A DNA stretch of 64,000 bases from Bolinopsis microptera (taxonomy: Eukaryota; Ctenophora; Tentaculata; Lobata; Bolinopsidae): assembly GCF_026151205.1 (NCBI RefSeq), contig NC_087081.1, positions 1,049,386-1,113,385 on the forward strand, in the 5' to 3' direction. Shown here piece after piece: positions 24,911 through 38,000 of this stretch (positions are counted from its first letter, which is position 1; each line of letters begins with the position of its first letter). A program made the translations under genes and the position numbers. The notes beneath the pieces were generated by a model. The model saw only the letters and a program-made list of their open reading frames with translations, was not told the origin of the DNA and did not search any database.

Positions 24911-24958
24911 ACCATAATATATACACATAATATATATATTATGTGTATATATTATGGT
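24911..24958. repeat. Perfect 48-bp AT-rich palindrome
   Basis: Starts ACCATAATATATACACATAA and ends with the exact reverse complement. It abuts the 90-bp palindrome with no spacer. Confidence 0.92.
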
Positions 24959-25139
24959 CTTGTGAGTAGATTGTATTGTGTTGTAACTCAAACTTAACAC
25001 CGTGTTGGTCACGTGATGGTCACGTGTTTCTTAGGTCACTAAATCTTAGAATCGAGTTTTCGTGATTCTCAGAGTTATAGAACATTTGAAACAGAACGCT
25101 GGAAGTCAACATAAGTACGCAAAACATGGAAAAGGTACA

Positions 25140-25870
25140 TAGGACTTTGGACATTGATATTGACATAGGACGTTGGACATAGGACTTTGGACATTGATAT
25201 TGACATAAGACGTTGGACATAGGACTTTGGACATTGATATTGACATAAGACGTTGAACATAGGACTTTCGACACCGATATTGACATAAGACGTTGGACAT
25301 AGGACTTTGGACACCAATATTGACATAAGACGTTGGACATAGGACTTTGGACACCGATATTGACATAAGACGTTGGACATAGGACTTTTGACACCAATAT
25401 TGACATAAGACGTTGAACATAGGACTTTGGACACAGACATTGACATAAGACGTTGGACATGAGACTTCGAACACTGATATTGACATAAGACGTTAGAAAT
25501 AGGACTTTGGACACCAATATTGACATAAGACGTTGAACATAGGACTTTGGACACCAATATTGACATAAAACGTTGAACATGAGACTTCGAACACTGATAT
25601 TGACATAAGACGTTGGACATAGGACTTTGGACACTAATATTGACATAAGACGTTCAACATAGGACTTTGGACATTGATATTGACCTAAGACGTTGGACAT
25701 AGGACTTTGGACACCGATATTGACATAAGACGTTGGATATAGGACTTTGGACACCAATATTGACATAAGACGTTGAACATAGGACTTTGGACACATACAT
25801 TGACATAAGACGTTGGACGTGAGACTTCGAACACTGATATTGACATAAGACGTTGGACATAGGACGTTCG
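25140..25870. repeat. 40-bp tandem repeat (about 18 copies)
   Basis: Unit built on GGACATAGGACTTTGGACAC followed by CGATATTGACATAAGACGTT, with point variants. The monomer lacks stop codons in all three minus-strand frames, so long minus-strand open frames appear although 40 is not a multiple of three. There is no signal peptide, splice or start context to suggest a real gene. Confidence 0.93.
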
Positions 25871-25889
25871 ATGATTGGACAAGACATAA

Positions 25890-26640
25890 GTAACTAACAT
25901 ATAAGACATAATATAGTACGCAAAGAAAGAGTGAACATTGACGGTTACAACGAATAATCCAGATATCTTGAGTCTGTGGTAATACGAGCTTATTATTGTG
26001 AAAATGAGCAAGTTAAAAACAATTTTACCGGCTGTAAATACATTTAACACTCACTGTAGACACCACACTCGATAGTATGCTCGTTATTTTCCCAAGCAAA
26101 GGATATATCCAGAAAATTATGTGTAAATCATTCGTCCGCATAATACATAATATACATCCGACTAACTTATTTATTACCATAGCTTTCACATAAACATTGT
26201 ATTATTTCTTGTTGTAACTTTGTGTTTTAATGGTGTTACGTTAAAACATCAACACTTTAATTGATGATTAACTTAGAGCAGTAATGGTAAAAACTTTTTA
26301 AAAATGTAAGTTGTTTAGTTTAACTAAAATAAAATATTTATATAACTAACTAACTGCAAAAAAATAAAAATCTTTAAGATTAAGATTAAACTTATCATCG
26401 GTAGTCATACATCGACAAGCATGCTGTAGGACTATAAAATGAATTAATTAACTAATTAACCAGATAATTAACTAAGTGCAAGGTCAAAAGACAAATAACC
26501 GCAAAATCAATCAATCGTAAACCTAATCGCTAGGACATTTACCATTTTCGTGCTTTCATTTCGTGTTTCATTTCTCAACTTAAACTCCTTTAACTTCAGA
26601 TAAACTGACGACAATCCCGAAGAGCTAACAAAGCTAAAAC
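25890..26640. other. 3' flank of the large minus-strand gene
   Basis: AT-rich; the likely 3' UTR of the 26.6-55.7 kb gene lies here. No clear independent feature. Confidence 0.4.
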
Positions 26641-26646
26641 TACAAT

Positions 26647-29600
26647 TCAAAATACTAAGTCCACAACGAAGAAAACAGATAATATCACTAACAAGATGGA
26701 ATAAGTCACGTGATACGTTCTACTCTCAGGTACTCCCTCCATGTCTACTCTAACGAAAGGGTAGGCTGTAGAGATGCCGTTCTGACTGAACGCTACTACC
26801 CAGAAGTAGTGCGATCTGTTCCCTGCTAGACCTGCACAGGAGGTGTGGTTAGTGGTGTGGTTAGTGGTGTGGTTAGTGGTGTGGTTAGTGGTGTGGTTAG
26901 TGGTGTGGTTAGTGGTGTGGTTAGTGGTGTGGTTAGTGGTGTGGTTAGTGGTGTGGTTAGTGGTGTGGTTAGTGGTGTGGTTAGTGGTGTGGTTAGTGGT
27001 GTGGTTAGTGGTGTGGTTAGTTCTGACTGAACGCTACTATCCAGAAGTAGTGCGATCTGTTCCCTGCTAGACCTGCACAGGAGGTGTGGTTAGTGGTGTG
27101 GTCTAAGATGGCAAGTACGTACGGTACAGGGCTTTAAGTACGTATGGTACAGCTACTTTTAAAGGTACGTACCGTATAGGCCCTATAGGGTACAGACTTT
27201 TTTGGGGAAAAAATGAAACATTTTTTTCAAAGTTAGTGGAGTACTTGCAATGTTCCTTTAGTATTATCATAATTTTATTTGAGGTAGTAGTCGAAGAGGA
27301 ACATGAATTATTAAGATAGTAAATTAACAGTGAGATATAAAAATGAACAGTGACAGATAAAATCAGTATCACATTTTAATGTGCTTATTGGAGTAAATAA
27401 ACACTAGTTTTTCAGCAAGCTGAGGCTTCAGCCTCAGCCTTCTTTTATTCATATAATAAGATATTCATATAATAAGATATTCGTAGTCTCTAAAGTTTGT
27501 TTCACACATTAATGAGGATGCGCTAAAAATCGCGTAAACAACATCTGCCAACTTTTTCAACCAACATAATTCAAAGCGCCAAATCCAATGTCACATGGTC
27601 CAACCCTTCTTGCTTCTGGAACATTCTTGTACAACTGCTCTAAATCTAATGGTATAAATTGAAATGCAGCGATGAGCGAATTCAGCTTCCATGAAAGTTG
27701 TCGTGTGAACGTGGTTTTTGTGCATCTTTTTGCAATTGCAAGCATTGTACCTTTCAGCCCAAGTTTAAAAGTACGTACCGTACAGCTATTTTTAAAGGTA
27801 CGTACCGTACGTACTTGCCATCTTAGGGTGTGGTTAGTGGTGTGGTTAGTGGTGTGGTTAGTGGTGTGGTTAGTGGTGTGGTTAGTGGTGTGGTTAGTGG
27901 TGTGGTTAGTGGTGTGGTTAGTGGTGTGGTTAGTGGTTAGTGGTGTGGTTAGTGGTGTGGTTAGTGGTGTGGTTAGTGGTGTGGTTAGTGGTGTGGTTAG
28001 TTCTGACTGAACGCTACTACCCAGAAGTAGTGCGATCTGTTCCCTGCTAGACCTGCACAGGAGGTGTGGTTAGTGGTGTGGTTAGTGGTGTGGTTAGTGG
28101 TGTGGTTAGTGGTGTGGTTAGTGGTGTGGTTAGTGGTGTGGTTAGTGGTTAGTGGTGTGGTTAGTGGTGTGGTTAGTGGTGTGGTTAGTGGTGTGGTTAG
28201 TTCTGACTGAACGCTACTACCCAGAAGTAGTGCGATCTGTTGCCTGCTAGACCTGCACAGGAATTGTTAGGTTGCAGCGTGTATAGTCAAATTAAAGGCG
28301 TGGGGTCAGCCCAGATATCGACTAATATCGACCGATCGATATTACTTATTAGTCGCCTTAAGTCACCAATGGCTTGAGCCCTGACCCCACGCCTAAGTAA
28401 GTACATTAGTAGTGTTATAAACATCTAACTATTAATGTGACAACATGCAAATCATTGTCCACAGATCCTTTGTATATCATGGAGCACCATACCCAAGCTA
28501 CACCGCTCTCTCCCCTGAATGTTTGAAGCTACACCCCTCTCTCCCCTGAATGTTTGAAACTACACCCTCCCTCCCTCTGAATGTTTGAAGCTACACCCCT
28601 CTCTCCCCTGAATGTTTGCAGCTACACTCCTCTCTCCCCCTGAATGTTTGCAGCTACACCCCTCTCTCCCCCTGAATGTTTGAAGCTACACCCCTCTCTC
28701 CCCCTGAATGTTTGAAGCTACACCCCTCTCTCCCCTGAATGTTTGAAGCTACACTCCTCTCTCCCCTGAATGTTTGAAGCTACACCCCTCTCTCCCCCTG
28801 AATGTTTGAAGCTACACTCCTCTCTCCCCCTGAATGTTTGCAGCTACACTCCTCTCTCCCCTGAATGTTTGAAGCTACACTCCTCTCTCCCCCTGAATGT
28901 TTGCAGCTACACCCTCTCTCCCCCTGAATGTTTGAAGCTACACCCCTCTCTCCCCTGAATGTTTGCAGCTACACTCCTCTCTCCCCCTGAATGTTTGAAG
29001 CTACACCCCTCTCTCCCCTGAATGTTTGCAGCTACACCGCTCTCTCCCCTGAATGTTTGAAGCTACACCCCTCTCTCCCCTGAATGTTTGAAACTACACC
29101 CTCCCTCCCTCTGAATGTTTGAAGCTACACCCCTCTCTCCCCTGAATGTTTGCAGCTACACTCCTCTCTCCCCCTGAATGTTTGCAGCTACACCCCTCTC
29201 TCCCCCTGAATGTTTGAAGCTACACCCCTCTCTCCCCCTGAATGTTTGAAACTACACTCCTCTCTCCCCTGAATGTTTGAAGCTACACCCCTCTCTCCCC
29301 TGAATGTTTGCAGCTACACCCCTCTCTCCCCTGAATGTTTGCAGCTACACCCCTCTCTCCCCTGAATGTTTGCAGCTACACTCCTCTCTCCCCTGAATGT
29401 TTGAAGCTACACCCCTCTCTCCCCTGAATGTTTGCAGCTACACTCCTCTCTCCCCCTGAATGTTTGAAGCTACACCCCTCTCTCCCCTGAATGTTTGCAG
29501 CTACACCCCTCTCTCCCCCTGAATGTTTGAAGCTACACCCCTCTCTCCCCCTGAATGTTTGAAGCTACACTCCTCTCTCCCCTGAATGTTTGAAGCTACA

Positions 29601-31782
29601 CCCCTCTCTCCCCCTGAATGTTTGAAGCTACACTCCTCTCTCCCCCTGAATGTTTGCAGCTACACTCCTCTCTCCCCTGAATGTTTGCAGCTACACTCCT
29701 CTCTCCCCCTGAATGTTTGAAGCTACACTCCTCTCTCCCCTGAATGTTTGAAGCTACACCCCTCTCTCCCCCTGAATGTTTGAAGCTACACCCCTCTCTC
29801 CCCTGAATGTTTGCAGCTACACTCCTCTCTCCCCCTGAATGTTTGAAGCTACACTCCTCTCTCCCCCTGAATGTTTGAAGCTACACTCCTCTCTCCCCCT
29901 GAATGTTTGAAGCTACACCCCTCTCTCCCCCTGAATGTTTGAAGCTACACTCCTCTCTCCCCTGAATGTTTGAAGCTACACTCCTCTCTCCCCCTGAATG
30001 TTTGCAGCTACACTCCTCTCTCCCCTGAATGTTTGAAGCTACACTCCTCTCTCCCCTGAATGTTTGAAGCTACACCCCTCTCTCCCCTGAATGTTTGAAG
30101 CTACACTCCTCTCTCCCCCTGAATGTTTGAAGCTACACTCCTCTCTCCCCCTGAATGTTTGAAGCTACACCCCTCTCTCCCCCTGAATGTTTGAAGCTAC
30201 ACTCCTCTCTCCCCTGAATGTTTGAAGCTACACTCCTCTCTCCCCCTGAATGTTTGAAGCTACACTCCTCTCTCCCCTGAATGTTTGAAGCTACACTCCT
30301 CTCTCCCCCTGAATGTTTGAAGCTACACTCCTCTCTCCCCCTGAATGTTTGAAGCTACACCCCTCTCTCCCCCTGAATGTTTGAAGCTACACCCTCTCTC
30401 CCCCTGAATGTTTGAAGCTACACTCCTCTCTCCCCCTGAATGTTTGAAGCTACACTCCTCTCTCCCCCTGAATGTTTGAAGCTACACTCCTCTCTCCCCC
30501 TGAATGTTTGAAGCTACACTCCTCTCTCCCCCTGAATGTTTGAAGCTACACCCCTCTCTCCCCCTGAATGTTTGCAGCTACACTCCTCTCTCCCCTGAAT
30601 GTTTGAAGCTACACCCTCTCTCCCCCTGAATGTTTGAAGCTACACCCCTCTCTCCCCCTGAATGTTTGAAGCTACACCCCTCTCTCCCCTGAATGTTTGA
30701 AGCTACACCCCTCTCTCCCCTGAATGTTTGAAGCTACACCCTCTCTCCCCTGAATGTTTGAAGCTACACCCCTCTCTCCCCCTGAATGTTTGAAGCTACA
30801 CTCCTCTCTCCCCTGAATGTTTGAAGCTACACCCCTCTCTCCCCTGAATGTTTGAAGCTACACCCCTCTCTCCCCCTGAATGTTTGAAGCTACACCCCTC
30901 TCTCCCCCTGAATGTTTGAAGCTACACCCCTCTCTCCCCCTGAATGTTTGAAGCTACACTCCTCTCTCCCCCTGAATGTTTGAAGCTACACTCCTCTCTC
31001 CCCTGAATGTTTGAAGCTACACTCCTCTCTCCCCCTGAATGTTTGAAGCTACACCCCTCTCTCCCCCTGAATGTTTGAAGCTACACTCCTCTCTCCCCCT
31101 GAATGTTTGCAGCTACACTCCTCTCTCCCCTGAATGTTTGAAGCTACACCCCTCTCTCCCCCTGAATGTTTGAAGCTACACTCCTCTCTCCCCCTGAATG
31201 TTTGAAGCTACACCCCTCTCTCCCCCTGAATGTTTGAAGCTACACCCCTCTCTCCCCCTGAATGTTTGAAGCTACACTCCTCTCTCCCCTGAATGTTTGC
31301 AGCTACACTCCTCTCTCCCCCTGAATGTTTGAAGCTACACCCCTCTCTCCCCCTGAATGTTTGAAGCTACACCCCTCTCTCCCCCTGAATGTTTGAAGCT
31401 ACACCCTCTCTCCCCCTGAATGTTTGAAGCTACACCCCTCTCTCCCCCTGAATGTTTGCAGCTACACTCCTCTCTCCCCCTGAATGTTTGCAGCTACACC
31501 CCTCTCTCCCCTGAATGTTTGAAGCTACACCCCTCTCTCCCCCTGAATGTTTGAAACTACACCCCTCTCTCCCCCTGAATGTTTGCAGCTACACTCCTCT
31601 CTCCCCCTGAATGTTTGAAGCTACACTCCTCTCTCCCCTGAATGTTTGAAGCTACACTCCTCTCTCCCCCTGAATGTTTGAAACTACACTCCTCTCTCCC
31701 CCTGAATGTTTGCAGCTACACTCCTCTTTCCCCCTGAATGTTTGAAGCTACACCCCTCTCTCCCCCTGAATGTTTGAAGCTA

Positions 31783-31815
<33 letters not shown>

Positions 31816-34800
31816 AATGACTACCAATGGAGACTTTTGGGGACTAATGGGGACTAAAAATCATGGGGACTAGAGGTCAACTCGTTGACGTAATTCACCA
31901 TTTGTCCCCATAAGTCCCCAGAATTTTTGACAGTTATTCATGGTTTTCAAGTTAGTTTAATAACGATACGATCGAGATGTTTAGTCCAAGATAGGAGTAG
32001 GATAAATCTGACTTAAAAGTAAAATGATAAGCCCGGTTGTAATGTGTTCTACCACTGTACAAGTCAGTTCAGATTGAGGTTAATTGAAGTTTAGCTCTCG
32101 TGAAGGTAGAAGTAGCCGACTCGCTGAAAAATCATGAATTAACCCTTCGACTTACCCTCCTAATACACTTAAAGATGTTAGATGATGGGTGAATGAGTAT
32201 TTATAACAGCCGTTCTGTGAACAGACTTGGGTGATCTTTATTTTAAGCACTGACAAGCACTCTTTTGTGAATATTTCCATAAATGATCGTCAAAAACAAA
32301 AGAAACCAACGCCAATTTCAAATTACTGAGCATATCATTTCAGACAAATCAATACAAAAGTAATAAGAAAAATTGATAGGGGGGGGGGGGGGGGGGGGGG
32401 CAACGCCCCAAAAGGCCCCGATTTCTAGGGCCCTTTTCGGATTTTGAATATGTGTTCATGTTGGGGCCTTTTGGGGCCCTAGAATTTAACTTCAATTTCA
32501 TCAAGTTTGACATATGCTAAGTGCTTTAATGATATTATCCGACTACTTGCACAGTACTTTTATGTTTATTTGAGTGTATTTACATGGAGAATGTGGTCCA
32601 TAAACACTATCAAATAGAGAAAAGCAATGATCTAACAGGGTGGAACTATCTAATCTAATGTTGTACCATATTGCATATTAGGGGGGGGGGGGGGGGACTT
32701 AAGCTCTGATCTCTACCCGTGCTGTCAGTCTGAACTTCCAAGGAAGAGGAGGACTGAGGAGGAGGAGGAGGATGAGGACAGAGGAAGGGGACTGAGGAGG
32801 ATAAGGAGAACTGAGGACTGAGAGGATGAGGAGGAGGAAAAGGACTGGGGAGGAGGAGAGGAGGAGAAAGACTGAGGAGAGGAGGACTGACGAGAAGGAG
32901 ACTTAGGAGTAGGAGAAGGAGGAGGAGAACTGAGGAGGAGGACTGAGGAGGAGACTGAGGAGGAGGAGGACTGAAGAGGAGGAGGATGATGAGGAGAAGG
33001 CTGACGAGTAGAAGAGGACTGGGGACTGAGGAGCAAGAGGACTGAGAAGGAGGACTGAGGACCTGAGGAGGAGGAGGAGGACTGAGGGAAGACTGAGGGA
33101 AGACTGAGGAGGAAGACTGAGGAGACGAGAACGAGGACTAGGAGGATGAGGACGAGAACTAAGGACGAAGACTAGGAGGATGAGGACGAGAACTAAGGAC
33201 GAGGAGGAGGACGACTGAGGAGGAGACTGTTGAAGAGGAGGGACTGGGGGAGGACTAAGGAGGAGTGAGGGAGGAGGAGGAGAAGGAGACTGGGGGGAGG
33301 ACTGAGGAGGAGGGATCAGGAAGAGGACTGATGACGAGGATAAGGAGGAGGAAGAACACTGATGAGAGGATGACGAGGAGGACTGAGGATGAGGAAGAGG
33401 AGAAGGAAGACTGGGGGAGGACTGATGAAAAGGAAGAGGAGAAGGAAAACTGGGGCTGGACTGATGAGAAGGAAGAGGAGGAGGACTGAGGAGGAGGAGA
33501 AGGAGGACTTAGGAGTAGGAGGAGAAGGGGGACTGGGGACTGAGGAGGAGGAGGAGGAGGAGGATGAGGAGGAGGATGAGGACTGACAAGTAGGAAAAGG
33601 ACTGGGGGACTGAGGAGGAGGAGGAGGAGGGCTGACGTGCAGGAGGAGGAGGAGGAGGACTGAGGAAGAGGACTGAGGAGGATGAGGAGGACTGAGGACT
33701 GATTAGGATGAGGAGGAGGAGGAGGAAGACTGAGGAGGAGGAGGACTGACGAGGAGGAAGACTCAGGAGTAGGAGAAGGAGAACTGAGGATTTTTGGCAA
33801 GGTTGGGATAGACTTGATGTCGTGAGGCACAGCGTTATACAAAGCAGAGGCCACTGAAGGGAAAGAATGAAACCTCATGGTGTTGGTGCTTTTGTATTTT
33901 GATCCGCCAAGAGGACGAAGACATGTAACTCCTCTTCTTTGAGAGTGTTGGAAAGTAATGTTTACACTGTTGGGAATCTCACCGTAGTAAATTTTCCAGA
34001 CAAGGATGATCGTGTACCTCTCGCGGGCGGCGCTGTAGGGAGTAGAGATCAAGCTGCTTCAGGCGCTCCCAGTAGGCTAAGATACTTGTATCCTGCTATT
34101 TTTGCAGTGAATGAGCGTTGGATCGACGCAATCATGATTATGTTACACTGGAGGAGGAGGAGGAGGAAGAGGAGGAGGAGGGAGGAGGAGGAGGGAGGAG
34201 GAGGGAAGAGGAGGAGGAGGGAGAGAGAGGAGAGCAGGAGGAGGAGGGGAGGAGGAGGAGGAGAAGGAGTACTGGGGAGTAAGACTTGAGGGGGGAGGAG
34301 GGGGAATGAGGACTAAGGTGGAGGGTGAGGAGGACTGAGGAGAAGGACTGATAGAGAGAAGGAAGAGGAGAAGGAGGAGGAGAAGGAGGAGAAGGAGGAG
34401 GACTCAGGAGGACTCAGGAGGAGGACCCAGGAGGAGGACGAGGACGATGACTAAGGACGAGGTCGACTATGAGGAGGACTGAGGAGGAGGACTGATAGGG
34501 AGGAGAAAGGAGAGAGAAGGAGAGGAGAAGGAAGAGGAAGAACGAGGAGGAGGAAGAGGAGGAGGAGGAGGAGGAGGAGGAGGAGGGAGGAGGGAGGAGG
34601 AGGAGGAGGAGGAGGGAGGAGAAGGAGAGGAGAAGGAGAAGGAGGAGGAGGACTCAGGAGGAGGAATTAGGAGTGGACTCAGGAGGTGGAGGAGGATGAG
34701 GGAAGAGGAGTCAGGAGGAGGACTGAAGAGGAGGAGGACTGAGGAGGATCGGAGGAGGGGAGGAGAGGACTCAGGAGGAGGAGGAAGACTAAGGAGGAGG

Positions 34801-34900
34801 AGGACTTATATCCCTTTTGAGAGGTTTTTGAGATCGATTCTGTAAATTTCTCAATTTTCCGATTTTGGCCTCATCAACACTCATTGTGATATCGGGTCGA

Positions 34901-34931
<31 letters not shown>

Positions 34932-35055
34932 TTGTACAGACAAGCAAACTTTGCTGGAGTATAGTTTTGCGAAAAAAACTTGACCCGACCCTTGACAATC
35001 TTGATATTTGCACTCTCTCAGCTTCACTTTCTTGATCGAATGCTGATGCTGAAAT

Positions 35056-35086
<31 letters not shown>

Positions 35087-38000
35087 GGTATTTCTCTGTT
35101 CAATAGTCGAGTATGAAAAGAATTACATCCCTCTCACATCTTTCAAATTCGTGTATATTTGTTTTAAATTGAACAAAATTCATGCCAAAAATACAGGGTC
35201 AAAAGGCCCCAAAAGGCCCCAAAAAAGCCCCGATTTCTAGGGCCCTTTTCGGATTTTTTATATGTGTAGGGTTTTTTGGGGGCGTTGCTTCCCCCCCCCC
35301 CCCCCCCTTTATAATGCGTTTATTTTCCTTGCGCTACAACTCGTGTTACTAGATCAATCTGATAAAATAAGCGTATATATGCAATATGTCTCCTCAATGT
35401 TGTCATTGGTAGTCGCCCCCGCCCCCTCCCTTAATTTACCTGAGGGTACTCTAACAGCCCTCAAGTAGCTCCCAAGAAGTCAGGAATGTCCAGTGACCAT
35501 TGATAAATATTCTAGACTTCAGTCTTGAGAAGTTTACGATCTGGTCTTGAGAAGCCAGATTTTTTGGGGACTAATGGAGACTTTTGGGGACTAATGGGGA
35601 CTAAAAATCATGGGGACTCGGGTAAAATCGTTGACGTAATTCCCCAAGTCCCCAAAAGTAGTCATTACTCCCCCCCCCCCCCCCCCCCCGAAGCTACACT
35701 CCTCTCTCCCCCTGAATGTTTGAAGCTACACCCCTCTCTCCCCTGAATGTTTGAAGCTACAACCCCTCTCTCCCCCTGAATGTTTGAAGCTACACCCCTC
35801 TCTCCCCCTCTGAATGTTTGAAACTACACCCCTCTCTCCCCCTGAATGTTTGAAGCTACACCCCCTCCTCCCCTGAATTTTGAAGCTACACCCCTCTCTC
35901 CCCCTGAATGTTTGAAGCTACACCCCTCTCTCCCCCTCTGAATGTTTGAAACTACACCCCTCTCTCCCCCTGAATGTTTGAAGCTACACTCCTCTCTCCC
36001 CTGAATGTTTGAAGCTACACCCCTCTCTCCCCCTGAATTGTTGAAGATACACCCCTCTCTCCCCTCTGAATGTTTGAAACTACACCCCTCTCTCCCCCTC
36101 TGAATGTTTGAAGCTACACCCCTCTCTCCCCCTGAATGTTTGAAGCTACACCTCTCTCCCCCTGAATGTTTGAAGCTACACCCCTCTCTCCCCCTCTGAA
36201 TGTTTGAAGCTACACCCCTCTCTCCCCTGAATGTTTGAAACTACACCCCTCTCTCCCCCTCTGAATGTTTGAAACTACACCCCTCTCTCCCCCTGAATGT
36301 TTGAAGCTACAACTCTCTCCCCCTGAATGTTTGAAGCTACACCCCTCTCTCCCCCTCTGAATGTTTGAAGCTACACCCCTCTCTCCCCTGAATGTTTGAA
36401 ACTACACCCCTCTCTCCCCTCTGAATGTTTGAAGCTACACCCCTCTCTCCCCCTCTGAATGTTTGAAGCTACACTCCTCTCTCCCCCTGAATGTTTGAAG
36501 CTACACCCCTCTCTCCCCCTGAATGTTTGAAGCTACACCCCTCTCTCCCCCTGAATGTTTGAAGCTACACCCCTCTCCTCCACCCTGAATGTTTGAAACT
36601 ACACCCCTCTCTCCCCTGAATGTTTGAAGCTACACCCCTCTCTCCCCCTGAATTTTTGAAGCTACACCCCTCTCTCCCCTGAATGTTTGAAGCTACACTC
36701 CTCTCTCCCCTGAATGTTTGAAGCTAACACCCCTCTCTCCCTCTGAATGTTTGAAACTACACCCTCTCTCCCCCTGAATGTTGGAAGCTACACCCCTCTC
36801 TCCCCTGAATGTTTGAAGCTACACTCCTCTCTCCCCCCTGAATGTTTGAAGCTACACCCCTCTCTCCCCCTGAATGGTTTGAAGCTACACCCCTCTCCTC
36901 CCCCTGAATGTTTGAAGCTACACCTCTCTCTCCCCCTGAATGTTTGAAACTACACCCCTCTCTCCCCTGAATGTTTGAAGCTACACCCCTCTCTCCCCTG
37001 AATGTTTTGAAGCTACAACCCCTCTCTCCCTGAATGTTTGAAGCTACACTCCTCTCATCCCCTGAATGTTTGAAGCTACACCCTCTCTCCCCTCTGAATG
37101 TTTGAAACTACACCCCTCTCTCCCCCTGAATGTTGAAGCTACACCCCTCTCTCCCTGAATGTTTGAAGCTACACCCCTCTCTCCCCCTGAATGTTTGAAA
37201 CCTACACCCCTCTCTCCCCCTCTGAATGTTTGAAACTACACCCCTCTCTCTCCCCCTGAATGTTTGAAGCTACACCCCTCTCTCCCCTGAATGTTTGAAG
37301 CTACACTCCTCTCTCCCCTGAATGTTTGAAGCTACACCCCTCTCTCCCCTCTGAATGTTTGAAACTACACCCCTCTCTCCCCCTGAATGTTTGAAGCTAC
37401 ACCCCTCTCTCCCCTGAATGTTTGAAACTACACCCTCTCTCCCCCTGAATGTAGATTTATAATGTAACTGACCGTGAAATGTAGCTTTAGGTGTTGTAAC
37501 ACACTGGTCGGGATTATCTGCGACACTACTCTTTATCTCATGGCCGCACGCTAACCAGTCACCTTCTAACTGTTTTCCGTATGGTTTATCCTGAAGGTAA
37601 CTAAACGTGAAGGAGGGTAACGTCATGTGAAGGAGGGTGATGTCATGTGAGGGATTGTGACGTCATGTGTGGAGATATGACCGTAGTGAGGAAATCTAAA
37701 CAGGGAAATGGGTTCACTTGAAACTGTGTCACGTGATGTGATAGAGAAGGAAATTAAAACGATCGTTATACTCACTAAGGAATAAAGGCAGTAGTGTTGA
37801 AGAATATCTTCAGCAAAACCATAGACAGGTTCAGTCCATTCCAATGTTACATTAGATTCTTGTACTTGAACGAATACCTGGAAAGTGACGTCATCAGATC
37901 GGTGTGACGTCATCAGATCGGTGTGACGTCATCAGATCGGTGTGATATTTTTGATGACAATTGATAGCCTCAATTCACGAAGGCACTCACTCACTCCCTC

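Larger units (their letters stand above)
31784..35689. mobile_element. 3.9-kb nested insertion with poly-G/poly-C ends and 8-bp target duplication
   Basis: Begins with 31 G (31784-31814) then TAATGACTACC, and ends AGTAGTCATTACT plus about 20 C. It interrupts the satellite with GAAGCTAC duplicated on both sides (31776-31783 and 35690-35697). About 95 bp beside each end (GGAGACTTTTGGGGACTAAT onward) is also present as a direct repeat. Inside is a second structure with the same design: G22 then CAACGCCCC at 32379, and GGGGGCGTTGC then C17 at 35282-35307, again with a direct repeat (GCCCCGATTTCTAGGGCCCT). Further G/C runs are at 32681-32696, 34901-34928 and 35056-35080. No transposase seen. Confidence 0.75.

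Noticed and set aside
25020..26050. Cys/Ser/Val-rich repeat protein on the minus strand
   Set aside because: The 40-bp repeat shifts frame at each unit and all frames are open; no signal peptide or conserved unit-length peptide.
26843..27070. Hydrophobic WLVV repeat membrane protein
   Set aside because: 12-bp minisatellite GTGGTGTGGTTA; identical in-frame repeats arise automatically.
27557..27745. Transposase fragment in the 724-bp hAT-like element
   Set aside because: The 62-residue frame shows no recognisable transposase motif; the element is better called non-autonomous.
32725..34289. Ser/Pro-rich and Glu/Arg-rich proteins
   Set aside because: Compositional frames through the GA tract. 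Only the LINE fragment at 33789-34140 is real coding sequence, and it is broken.
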